Assembly (NCBI GenBank): GCA_036010965.1
Contig: DASCMO010000172.1
Coordinates: 1 to 36,332 of the forward strand
DNA: 36,332 nucleotides
Direction of reading: 5' to 3'
From: GCA-2686265 sp036010965
GTDB taxonomy: Bacteria > Planctomycetota > UBA1135 > GCA-002686595
This document shows, piece after piece, positions 6,934-14,681 of the stretch. The position numbers and the translations under genes are program-made. Within the stretch, counting starts at the first letter, position 1; each line of letters begins with the position of its first letter. The notes below the pieces were generated by a model that was not told the DNA's origin, made no database searches, and was given only the letters and a program-made list of their open reading frames with translations.

Positions 6934-9150
6934 CTACTCCAGGGCGACGCGCGCGGCCAGGCCCCTGGGGCCCAAGCCCGTGGGGGCGTCGGCCAGCCAC
7001 TCCAGCAATCCCTCGTCCTGGATCGAGAACACGCTCATGGTCGAGGAGCTGAGGTTCAGGACGTAGAGGAACTCCTCCGCGGCGTCGATGAAGAGCGCCT
7101 GCGGCCCGCTGCCAGCCGTGATCTGGGCGCGCGCCGTGAACGAGCCGCCGTCGTCGAGGTTGATCAGGTCGCCGGTCTCCGGTCGCACGTCGTAGAGCAG
7201 GATCTCACCATTGCCGCCGGAGGTGAAGAAGGCCGCCACGTAGGCGTAGCGTCCCGAGGGGCTGATCACCACGTCGACCGGGAAGGAATCGACCGCCGTC
7301 CCGGGCGGAACGATGTCGAGGCTCCCGTCCGTGGCGTTCAGATCGAAGGGGACGACCTCGTCGGCCGTGGCGAGGGTCGTGTAGGCCCGATCGCCGCCGG
7401 GCGAGAAGGCCAGGGTCGTCGGCATGCCCTGGGCCACGGCGTCGGGCGTCAATGCTGAGAGTCCGCCGGCCGCGGGGTCGATGGCGAAGACCTGGATTCC
7501 GCCGTTGTTGCCCGCGCCGCCACCGTCGACGACATACAGGAAGCGGCCCGTCGGATCGGCCGCCACCTTGAGCGGACCAAGGCCGATGGCCTGCGTGCCG
7601 ACGGCGAGCAAGCTGCCGTCGCCTTGGAGCTCGAAGGCCGCCACGGTGGAGCTGTCGCTGAAGGCGGCGTAGACGAAGCGAGCGCTGGGCTCGACCACCA
7701 CCGAGACGGCGCTCGCTGACGGATCGGCGGGCGTGCCGTTGTCGATCAGCAGGCCGTCGGTGCCGAAGGTGTACACGCTCACGCCGCCCGAGCCCGCGTT
7801 GGCCACGAAGGCGAAGCGCCCGAGCGGGTCGATCGCCACGTCGTCGGGGGACTCGCCCGTGAGGGCCGTGCCGACCTCCAGGGGCAGGGCGGGATTCGCC
7901 TCCAGAGAAAAGGTCGAGACGTCGTCCGCGTTGCTGTTGGTGACGAACAGGTGCGTCGTGCGAGGTTGGGGAGCGGGACTGTTGACGATCGCCAGTCCGC
8001 GCGGATCGAGGCGCGTGCGCAGGGAGCCGGTGGGGGAGAGGGAGCCGTCACCGGGGTCGAAGTTGCCGGTCCGCACGCTGTGCGCCGCGCTGTCCACGAC
8101 CTGCAGCGTTTCGCCAGAAGGCGAGAACTCGATGGCCACATCGCCCGCGCTCCCGATCAGGCTGCTCAAGACCGAGAGGTCGCCGGTCGCGGCGTCAACC
8201 CCATAGCGCGCGATCGTCGCCGAGCCGGGACACAGGACGTAGAGGAACGCCCCGTCGGGGTGCACCGCCGCCGCCGTCGGCCCGACGTCGGCCGCCAGGG
8301 CGGCGACCAGGGACAGGCCGCCCGTCGCCGGATCGAGGGCGCACTGGACGATCAGTCCCCCGGCGTCATCGGAGATGTAGAGGGCGTCGCCGGCCGAGCC
8401 GAGGGCGCCACCCGCCGGTGTGGCGGGGTGTATCACGATCTCGTCGGCGCTCGAGAGCGCGCCCGTGGCCTCGTCGAGAGTGAAGCTCGCGACGCGGCCG
8501 GAGTCGTGGTGCAGGGTGATGAGCGAGTTCCCGTCGGCGGTCAGCAGCAGGCCGCTGGCGTCGGCCTCGATGGCGAGGGGAGAGTCGAGCAGGTCGAGGC
8601 CCGCCGTGTCGGGATCGACGGCGAAGACCGCCAGCTCATCCGAACCGGCTGAGAGCGCGAACAGGAAGGCGCCCGAGGGATGCACGGCCAGGTGATGGGG
8701 GGCGGCGCCGAGGGAGGCCGAGCCGCTCGACGAGAGGCGGCCCGTGGTCGGATCGACTGCCAGGATCGCCAGGGTCGTCGAGAGGGCGTCGCTCACGTAG
8801 CACGCCTCGCCGTCGGGGCTCGCGACGATGGCCTCGGGCTCGGCCAGCTCGTCGGCGACGAGGGCGTAGCCGCCGTGCTGCAGGCGCTCGGCGTCGGAGA
8901 GGGTGTAGATCGACAGGGTGCTGTCCCCGGCGTTGGCCACGAGGGCGAAGCGCGCAAAGAGCGGCAGCGGGGGATCGTCGCCTCCCGTTCCCGTTCCGGT
9001 ACCTGCGCCCGTGCCGGAGCTGATCTCGGGCAGGGAGTCGCGGAAGCCGCCCTCGCAGCCGGCGAGCAGCGCGGCCAGGGCGAGCGAGAGGCAGGCGCCG
9101 GCGGCGGTGATGCGCGAGCCACGCGGGCTCGATGCTGTGCTCGGATTCAT
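6934..9150 (-). CDS. Beta-propeller lipoprotein with two lactonase-like (YVTN-type) propellers
   Basis: A 738-residue predicted lipoprotein: a basic N-terminus, hydrophobic residues 19-31 and lipobox LLAGC with Cys32 as lipidation site. A low-complexity Gly/Thr linker (about 43-57) follows. The rest is made of repeats of the type FALVANAGDSTLSIYTL and AIDPLGRFAFVANAGSGGVSVY, each followed by a Gly/Pro turn. The pattern restarts near residue 395 (THLFVTNSNADDVSTFSL). This suggests two tandem seven-bladed propellers of the 6-phosphogluconolactonase/YVTN family. Such proteins in envelope settings are usually binding or scaffold proteins; lactonase activity should not be assumed. The lgt gene needed to lipidate it is in this window (12118-12984). 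The 199 nt before the next gene (9151-9349) hold the divergent upstream regions and nothing else I can name. Confidence 0.85.
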   Translation of the reverse strand: MNPSTASSPRGSRITAAGACLSLALAALLAGCEGGFRDSLPEISSGTGAGTGTGTGGDDPPLPLFARFALVANAGDSTLSIYTLSDAERLQHGGYALVADELAEPEAIVASPDGEACYVSDALSTTLAILAVDPTTGRLSSSGSASLGAAPHHLAVHPSGAFLFALSAGSDELAVFAVDPDTAGLDLLDSPLAIEADASGLLLTADGNSLITLHHDSGRVASFTLDEATGALSSADEIVIHPATPAGGALGSAGDALYISDDAGGLIVQCALDPATGGLSLVAALAADVGPTAAAVHPDGAFLYVLCPGSATIARYGVDAATGDLSVLSSLIGSAGDVAIEFSPSGETLQVVDSAAHSVRTGNFDPGDGSLSPTGSLRTRLDPRGLAIVNSPAPQPRTTHLFVTNSNADDVSTFSLEANPALPLEVGTALTGESPDDVAIDPLGRFAFVANAGSGGVSVYTFGTDGLLIDNGTPADPSASAVSVVVEPSARFVYAAFSDSSTVAAFELQGDGSLLAVGTQAIGLGPLKVAADPTGRFLYVVDGGGAGNNGGIQVFAIDPAAGGLSALTPDAVAQGMPTTLAFSPGGDRAYTTLATADEVVPFDLNATDGSLDIVPPGTAVDSFPVDVVISPSGRYAYVAAFFTSGGNGEILLYDVRPETGDLINLDDGGSFTARAQITAGSGPQALFIDAAEEFLYVLNLSSSTMSVFSIQDEGLLEWLADAPTGLGPRGLAARVALE

Positions 9151-9349
9151 GGCGGTGAGGGGCTCGGATCGACTCCCGTGCGCGGGGGAGGTCTTCCAGC
9201 AGAATGCGACAGCCTAAACAAACCCCCCTTCCGGGGAGCGGTCAAGCGTGTGGGGCCGAGAGGATTGTAAGCCCCACGCCGAGTGCCTTTCGGGAGCGGG
9301 GGCGGAAAGTCTTTCCACACGAGCGGCGCGCGCCGATCATGGGGCTGCG

Positions 9350-9700
9350 ATGTCGAGGAGTGAAGCTGACCGACCGGTCGAGGTGGAAGTCGAGCGCCTG
9401 CCCGAGCGGGAGGGGCGCGCCGAGGCGCCCGGGCGCGCCCCGCGTGCGGCCCTCGACCCGGTCGTGGCCGGGATCGTGATCGACGTCCTCGACGCCGTGA
9501 CCCGCGGGCCGCGCGGCGCTCTGCTGGGTCTCGCCCTGGGTGTTCCGGTGGGCTACTGGGTCGGCCGCCGCCAGGGCTTCGACCGCAAGAGCAGCCTGGG
9601 CCTCGGCGGTCTGTGCGGCGTCTACTGCGCCTTGCCCGGCACGGCGCCCGTTCCCCTGGGGACGGTGCTGGGAATGTACCAGCGCTTCGTCCAGCCTTGA
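9350..9700 (+). CDS. Small Gly-rich membrane protein of unknown function
   Basis: A 116-residue protein. An acidic/basic N-terminus (1-45) is followed by two hydrophobic Gly-rich segments, GALLGLALGVPVGYWVG (about 59-75) and LGLGGLCGVYCALPGTAPVPLGTVLGMY (about 85-112), separated by a basic loop RRQGFDRKS. This is consistent with a helical hairpin in the membrane. I chose the ATG at 9350; the frame stays open upstream to 9248, but the extra residues lack the composition of the rest. No family is recognised. It converges on the FAD oxidoreductase gene with a 22-nt gap. Confidence 0.6.
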   Translation: MSRSEADRPVEVEVERLPEREGRAEAPGRAPRAALDPVVAGIVIDVLDAVTRGPRGALLGLALGVPVGYWVGRRQGFDRKSSLGLGGLCGVYCALPGTAPVPLGTVLGMYQRFVQP

Positions 9701-9722
9701 GCCGTCGCGGGTGCCGCGCCCC

Positions 9723-11057
9723 TTAGCGCGCGCCGCCCGCGCGCGCGCGCTCCAGGAGCACGGGCGCCAGGGCGCGCGCCTTGATCACGCACTGGTCGGA
9801 GTTGTCGTAGTCGAAGCGTCCGAAGCGACCCAGGGGAAACAGATCCTGCCCTTCGAGCCACTCGAGGCTCACGCGCCGGCGCTCGGCGTAGTCGTGGTCG
9901 AAGACGATGTAGGCGTGGCCTACATCGCTGCGATCCGTGAACAGGATCTCCTCGCGCGCGAGCATCTTCGCCCGCACCAGCCCGTCCACGACCTGGCTCT
10001 CGAGCTCCGCTCCCGGCAACTCCGGGCCGCCCCGGCAGGTCACCTCGCACAGGAACGAGGTGCGCCCCTCGGGGGCGTTCTCCGGTGAGTAGTTTGACAT
10101 GTAGGTGACGCGGTTCGCCGGTCCCTGCTCGGCGTGCGGCAGGTAGACCCACGAGAGGTCCGGGTGCTCGGGTCGGTCGAGGGCGATCAGGAAGCTGGCG
10201 AGGGAGTTGTATTCGAGCTCGCGCATGGCCTTGGCGACCTGCGCTGGGACGCCCTGCACCAGCTTCGGCAGGATCGTCAAGGGCAAGGTGACAACGACGC
10301 AGTCGAACCCCTCGCCGTTGACCTCCCAGAGCTCACCTTGGCGCGCCAGACTCTCCACCGGCGTCGAGAGGCGCACGCGCTCGAGCAGCGGCGCGGCGAT
10401 GCCGTCGGTGATGGCCTGGAAGCCGTGCCGGCGCGGGTAGGCGAAGCTCGACTGGTGCGTGTAGCCCTCGGTCGAGATGCCCACCGAGCCCCGCAGCACG
10501 TCGTCGATCGGGGCCTCGGGCACGCGCCCGGCGACCCAGTCGCTCGTGATCTGCTCCAGGGGCCGCTTCCAGACCTTTGCGTTGTAGGGGTCCATGAAGT
10601 GCGCGGCGATCCCGTCGCCGAAGCGCCAGCGGATCCAGGCCCCGAAGTCGGCCGGGGCCACCGAGCCGGTCGCGAGCCGCTCGTGCCAGGCTTCCACATA
10701 GCCCTTGATGCAATCGAAGTTCGCCTCGGCGGGCAGATCGCTCAGGCCGTTCTCGAAGGGGTACTTCACGAAGCGGTCGCCGAAGCGGATCTTCGTGTTG
10801 CGCGCGTTGCGGACGAAGGCCTCCTCGCCCCCGGCGCAGTCCTTCATCCAGGCCGCGGTCTCGGCGTCCTTCGAGTAGAGGATGTGGCCGCCGGCCAGGT
10901 CGTAGGTGAAACCTTCCACGGTCTTCGAGCGGCACAGGCCGCCCACGACGGACGCCGCCTCGAAGAGGTCGATGTCGGCCAGGTCGAAACCGCCCTCTAC
11001 GAGGGTGCGTGCCAGGGCGAGACCCGACACGCCGGCACCGAGGATGGCGGTCTTCAC
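9723..11057 (-). CDS. FAD-dependent amine-oxidase-fold oxidoreductase (protoporphyrinogen oxidase-like)
   Basis: A 444-residue flavoprotein. It opens with the ADP-binding motif GAGVSGLALA (residues 7-16), an acidic end of the second strand (DLFEA) and the GGLCRSKTVEGFTYDLAGGH block. This block is shared by protoporphyrinogen oxidases, UDP-galactopyranose mutases and sugar-nucleotide-linked oxidoreductases. Further signatures are PFENGLSDLP, MDPYNAKVWKRPLEQIT and HGFQAITDGIAAPLLERVRL, which are closest in style to the protoporphyrinogen-oxidase-like proteins often found near polysaccharide genes. The exact substrate cannot be told from sequence. No signal peptide, so it is cytoplasmic. It is followed on the same strand, 63 nt away, by the RNase HII-like gene, whose product is unrelated. 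Confidence 0.85.
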   Translation of the reverse strand: MKTAILGAGVSGLALARTLVEGGFDLADIDLFEAASVVGGLCRSKTVEGFTYDLAGGHILYSKDAETAAWMKDCAGGEEAFVRNARNTKIRFGDRFVKYPFENGLSDLPAEANFDCIKGYVEAWHERLATGSVAPADFGAWIRWRFGDGIAAHFMDPYNAKVWKRPLEQITSDWVAGRVPEAPIDDVLRGSVGISTEGYTHQSSFAYPRRHGFQAITDGIAAPLLERVRLSTPVESLARQGELWEVNGEGFDCVVVTLPLTILPKLVQGVPAQVAKAMRELEYNSLASFLIALDRPEHPDLSWVYLPHAEQGPANRVTYMSNYSPENAPEGRTSFLCEVTCRGGPELPGAELESQVVDGLVRAKMLAREEILFTDRSDVGHAYIVFDHDYAERRRVSLEWLEGQDLFPLGRFGRFDYDNSDQCVIKARALAPVLLERARAGGAR

Positions 11058-11120
11058 GCGCTGCGGAGGGGGGTGAGGGTGGAGTACACGGGCGAAAATG
11101 GACGCGTCGTCGGAGCGCGC

Positions 11121-12134
11121 TCAGCGCTCCCTGATCAGGAGCTCGCGCGGCAGGCCGGCGCGCTCGAGGGCTCCCGCGGCGTCGCGCAACCAGCGCCGTC
11201 CGTCGCTAGTGTAGCCCGCCGTGGGGCGCAGGCCCGGTTGGAGGTCCTCGAAGTAGCGGTTGAAGGCCCCCATGCAGACCTCGCGCGCGTACTTGGCCGC
11301 GCAGGAGGCGAGGGCTGTCGTGAGAGAGCGCAGCTCGGCCCGCTCGCAGAACAGGACTAGCATGGCTCGCCGCTCGGGTTCGCGTGCCGAGAGCTGGTAG
11401 GCCGAGCAGACCGGGGTCTCCGCCAGGGCCTGGAACTCGGCGCGCGGGAAGGCGCGCAGGAGCTGGCGCGCGTAGTGCGTGCGCCCGCCCTGGCGGTCGA
11501 CGACCACGGTCAACTGCTCGCCGCCGTAGGCGTTCCAGAGCATGCGTAGGATGTCCGCCACGTGGGACCAGACCGTCTGGCTCTTGTTTCCGGTGCGGCG
11601 CCAGGAGCGGTTGAGCTCGCCCACCGGCACCACGCGAGCGGCGCTCTCGAGGATCTCGACGCCAGCGCGCGCCGTGCAGCGTCGCAGGCGCTCGGCGCGC
11701 AGCTCGAGGCGGCCGGGGTCCACCCACACGGGCAGGCGCGCGGGCAGGTGCGCGTACCAGGGGTGGCGCTCCAGTTCGCCCGCGGCCGGGCGCAGGCCCT
11801 CGGGGCCCGCTCTCAGCAGTCCCGCGCCGTCGGCGGGCGGCGCGCCGCCGCGCGCCAGGCTGGCGAAGCACAGGGCGGTCGTCTCCAGGCGCGCCCGCCC
11901 GTTCGCCGTGCGCGAGAACACGCGCTTGGAGTCGGCCACGACGAGCTTCGCGGCCCCGTCCCGCGGGTCGTCGGAGACCTCGTCCCGCAAGCGCTCCCAG
12001 AGGGTCTGGGCGCCGTGGGGCACGCGCAGGGCCGCGTAGCCCAGGGTGAGCGGTCCGAGCATCGGGCCGAGCCCCGCCTCGTCGATCCCGGCGACGACGC
12101 GCGTGCGCCGCGGCGCTTCAGGCGGCGGCGGCAT
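11121..12134 (-). CDS. Divergent RNase HII-like protein
   Basis: A 337-residue protein with the RNase H fold of the HII/HIII type, which cuts the RNA strand of RNA-DNA hybrids. Asp18-Glu19 sit in AGIDEAGLGPMLGPL, the counterpart of GIDEAGRGPLAGPV. DSKRVF (69-73) matches the DSK block, Asp213 in VVDRQGG is the probable third metal ligand, and AKYAREVCMGAFNRYF (about 280-295) matches the C-terminal AKxxRD segment. At 337 residues it is much longer than the roughly 200 of RNase HII. An insertion of about 100 residues sits between the DSK block and Asp213, and the usual Arg of DEAGRG is Leu. Activity is therefore uncertain. Its ATG overlaps the end of lgt by 17 nt, so translation is probably coupled. 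Confidence 0.75.
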   Translation of the reverse strand: MPPPPEAPRRTRVVAGIDEAGLGPMLGPLTLGYAALRVPHGAQTLWERLRDEVSDDPRDGAAKLVVADSKRVFSRTANGRARLETTALCFASLARGGAPPADGAGLLRAGPEGLRPAAGELERHPWYAHLPARLPVWVDPGRLELRAERLRRCTARAGVEILESAARVVPVGELNRSWRRTGNKSQTVWSHVADILRMLWNAYGGEQLTVVVDRQGGRTHYARQLLRAFPRAEFQALAETPVCSAYQLSAREPERRAMLVLFCERAELRSLTTALASCAAKYAREVCMGAFNRYFEDLQPGLRPTAGYTSDGRRWLRDAAGALERAGLPRELLIRER

Positions 12135-12984
12135 CCGTCCTTCCCCGGCCGCGCACCAGCAGCACGACGCAGACCATGGCAGCGACGATCGAGATCAACT
12201 GCGAGGTCGAGAGGGTGTCGGTGAACCACTTGCCGCGCACGGCGTCCCCGCGGAAGTGCTCGATCGCAAAGCGCGTGATCGAGTAGAGCAGCAGGACCCA
12301 CAAGCTGACCTGCCCCGCGTAGCGGCGGCGCTGCAGGATCGACCAGGCCACGATGCCGAGCAGCAGGGCGTTGATGCTCATCCAGGGCTGGGTGGCCCAC
12401 AGGACCTCGCCCGCGTTCTGGGCGCCGAAGAGGCTGCCGGGGGGGAGCGGATCGGGCACCTGCACGGTGATCGGGAAGGGCAGGTTGCGGTACGCCTCGG
12501 GCACGACCGCGCCGTAGTCGTCGCCCACCATCAGGCAGCCCACGCGCCCGATGGACTGGGCGAAGAAGGCGGCGGTCATCCCCAGGTCCAGGCCGTTCCA
12601 CAGGCGCACGCCCTCCAGGCGCGCGCGCCACATGCCCGCGCACACGCCGCCGATCATCCCGCCGTACATGACCAACCCGCCCTCCCAGAAGAAGAGCATC
12701 GAGAGCGGGTCGGCCAGGTAGGAGCGGCCCGTCTCGGAGTCGCGCAGGATCTCGACCACGACGTACATCAAGCGCGCGCCGCCGAAGATGCCGAACAGGG
12801 CCCACATGGTCATGGCCGAGTAGCGCGCCGGGTCGCCGGACGGATCGTCTCCGTGGCGGGCGGCGAGGCGCTGCAGGATGTGCGCGCCGACCAGGAAGGC
12901 GATGGCCACCATGGCTCCGAAGGCTCGCAGGCGGAAGGGCTCCGCGAGGAACGGCAGGTTGAGTTCGAACAGGTAGGGGTGCAT
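12118..12984 (-). CDS. lgt: Prolipoprotein diacylglyceryl transferase
   Basis: Transfers diacylglycerol from phosphatidylglycerol to the lipobox Cys of prolipoproteins in the inner membrane. The 288 residues contain about seven hydrophobic helices. The family signature appears as SIGRVGCLMVGDDYG (around 154-168), with the Arg and Gly positions kept but Asn-Gly replaced by Val-Gly. Also visible are FFWEGGLVMYGGMIGG (about 98-113), matching the H/YGG region, and SITRFAIEHFRGD in the last third (essential Arg-Glu-x-x-Arg region). Length is normal. It is the first gene of a short minus-strand pair with the RNase HII-like gene. Two predicted lipoproteins (6934-9150 and 27341-28516) are potential clients. 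The 222 nt upstream (12985-13206) separate it from the divergent pus10 gene and hold no other gene I can see. Confidence 0.93.
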   Translation of the reverse strand: MHPYLFELNLPFLAEPFRLRAFGAMVAIAFLVGAHILQRLAARHGDDPSGDPARYSAMTMWALFGIFGGARLMYVVVEILRDSETGRSYLADPLSMLFFWEGGLVMYGGMIGGVCAGMWRARLEGVRLWNGLDLGMTAAFFAQSIGRVGCLMVGDDYGAVVPEAYRNLPFPITVQVPDPLPPGSLFGAQNAGEVLWATQPWMSINALLLGIVAWSILQRRRYAGQVSLWVLLLYSITRFAIEHFRGDAVRGKWFTDTLSTSQLISIVAAMVCVVLLVRGRGRTDAAAA

Positions 12985-13206
12985 GGAGATCAGGTTCGCC
13001 GAGGAGGGGCGGATTGTAGGCCGTCCGGGCGGGCTGCTCCCAGGGCTTCGTGGCGGTCGTTTCGCCTCGGCGCTACACTCCCCGCCTCCCCAGCGCTCCG
13101 GCGCCCGCGACGGGAGAGCTCCCCTTCGCCCTGAATGTAAGGCGATCCGCGCCGCTGGCGGTCTCGTCCTGTTCGGAGGCGGATCCCGATTTCACCGCAG
13201 TTATCC

Positions 13207-14043
13207 ATGACCACAGGCTCGACCTCACGCCCCGATGGCAAGGTGTTCATCGAGGGCCGCTACCGCAAGCTGACGCGCGACCTCCCTCAGACGGTGTTTT
13301 TCTGTCCCGACTGCAAGGGGCACCCGCGGCGTCGAAAAAAGTGCGAGCGCTGCGAGGGTTTCGGGAAGCTCACGCGCGACTCGGTGCAGGAATTGGTCGG
13401 CTGGGTGCTCGGAGCGGCTTTCAAGACCCGCAAGAACAAGTTCCACGGCGCCGGTCGCGAGGACATCGACGTGCGCATGCTCGGCCGCGGCCGGCCGTTC
13501 GTTATGGAGATGATCAACCCGCGCGAGACCGATGTGGACCTGGCCGCCCTCGAAGCGGAGATCAACCGTCGCAACGAGGGCCGACTGGAGCTGGAGGGCT
13601 TGCACTGGTCGGAGAAGGGGCGCGTGCGCATCCTCAAGGAGACGCGCCACGCCAAGGAGTACGGGGCCCTGGTCGAGGCCGAGGGCGAACTCGGCGAGGG
13701 CGCCGTGGAATCCATGGTCGGTCGGCGCATCAACATCGAGCAGCTCACGCCCCGGCGCGTGGCCCATCGGCGGGCGGAGCTGGTGCGCGAGCGCTGGATC
13801 GAGGTGACCTCGGTCGAGGCCGCCGAAGGAGAGCGGCGTCACACCGTCCGCATCCGCACCGAGCACGGGACCTACGTCAAGGAGGCGATCACGGGCGAGG
13901 CTGGCAGCACGCGCCCGTCGCTCTCGGACCTGCTCGAGGTGCCTTGCATCTGCGTCGAACTCGATGTGCTCGAGATCCTCGACGAGGAGGGCGAGTCGCT
14001 CCCCGACCGTCGCGCACCGGCGGGTTTTGGCGACGGGGTCTGA
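13207..14043 (+). CDS. pus10: Pus10-type tRNA pseudouridine synthase, catalytic half only
   Basis: A 278-residue protein matching the C-terminal part of archaeal/eukaryotic Pus10, which makes pseudouridine 54/55 in tRNA. In order: YRKLTRDLPQT, a zinc-type pair Cys33-x2-Cys36 and Cys46-x2-Cys49, SVQELV, then the signature KFHGAGREDIDVRMLGRGRPFV (79-99). Asp86 aligns with the catalytic Asp of TruA's GRTD. These are followed by DLAALEAEINRRNEGRLELEGL, INIEQLTPRRVAHRRAELVRER and TYVKEAITGEAGSTRPSLSDLLEVP, all close in wording to archaeal Pus10. Missing is the N-terminal THUMP-containing domain of about 150-200 residues; nothing upstream encodes it. Pus10 is known chiefly from archaea and eukaryotes, so this points to an old transfer or a poorly described bacterial branch. 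No clear ribosome site precedes the ATG. Confidence 0.88.
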   Translation: MTTGSTSRPDGKVFIEGRYRKLTRDLPQTVFFCPDCKGHPRRRKKCERCEGFGKLTRDSVQELVGWVLGAAFKTRKNKFHGAGREDIDVRMLGRGRPFVMEMINPRETDVDLAALEAEINRRNEGRLELEGLHWSEKGRVRILKETRHAKEYGALVEAEGELGEGAVESMVGRRINIEQLTPRRVAHRRAELVRERWIEVTSVEAAEGERRHTVRIRTEHGTYVKEAITGEAGSTRPSLSDLLEVPCICVELDVLEILDEEGESLPDRRAPAGFGDGV

Positions 14044-14162
14044 GGGCGCCGCCCGGATCCGCCATCTCGCTGCACGAGCGAGCGCCCCTCCCGCGGGGGA
14101 ATGCACCGTCGGGGAGCTTCACCGCCTGGTAGCGAAGAGCTCGCTCGCGGTGCGTCGAGCCG

Positions 14163-14645
14163 TCAGATCGCGACGCCGATCACTTCCGTCTCGAAGACCA
14201 GCTTGCGCTCGACGAAACCCTGCATGAAGTAGGTGAACATCGTGCTTCGTAGCCGGTGCAGCTTGGCGATGAACAACAGCCTCATCCCCGGCTCCACCAC
14301 GCCGCGGAAGCGCGTCGCGTTGAGGCCTCCGAAGCCGAAGAAGCGCTGGTCGTCCGGGTCCGACCGCAAGAGGCCGCTGTCGTAGGAGCAGAGCTGCGCT
14401 CCCGCCTCGATCATCAGGGCACCGGGGAAGATCGGCCGCCCCGGGATGTGGTCCTCCGCCCACCAGTCGTCGGCGCGGATGTCCTTGAAGCCGATGATCA
14501 CCCCCTCGTCGGCGTCGCGGTGCAGGATGCCGTCGAGCAGGGCAAAGCGCCCGCGCTGGTCGAGGTGGGCGAACATGTCCTCGCGCGTGGCGATCACCTC
14601 TGAGAGGTCGATGCTGTCGAGGTCTACGAGGGGCGGAGCGGGCAT
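14163..14645 (-). CDS. FabZ-like beta-hydroxyacyl-ACP dehydratase (hotdog fold)
   Basis: A 160-residue hotdog-fold protein. The sequence FALLDGI, then EDHIPGRPIFPGALMIEAGAQLCSY, carries the FabZ/FabA active site: His66 in H-x2-PG-x-PxFPG and Glu80 in the long helix, the dyad that dehydrates 3-hydroxyacyl-ACP. FFGFGGLNATRFRGVVEPG matches the following strand that packs on the dyad (usually FxxxDxARFRxPVxPGD). Length fits FabZ. There are no other fatty-acid genes around it, so it may act in lipid or secondary acyl metabolism rather than as the main FabZ. It converges on pus10 with a 119-nt gap that shows no strong terminator, and it lies downstream of the MATE gene on the same strand. Confidence 0.85.
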   Translation of the reverse strand: MPAPPLVDLDSIDLSEVIATREDMFAHLDQRGRFALLDGILHRDADEGVIIGFKDIRADDWWAEDHIPGRPIFPGALMIEAGAQLCSYDSGLLRSDPDDQRFFGFGGLNATRFRGVVEPGMRLLFIAKLHRLRSTMFTYFMQGFVERKLVFETEVIGVAI

Positions 14646-14681
14646 GGTGAACGGTGAACGGGGGTCAGGGCGCCGGAGAGT

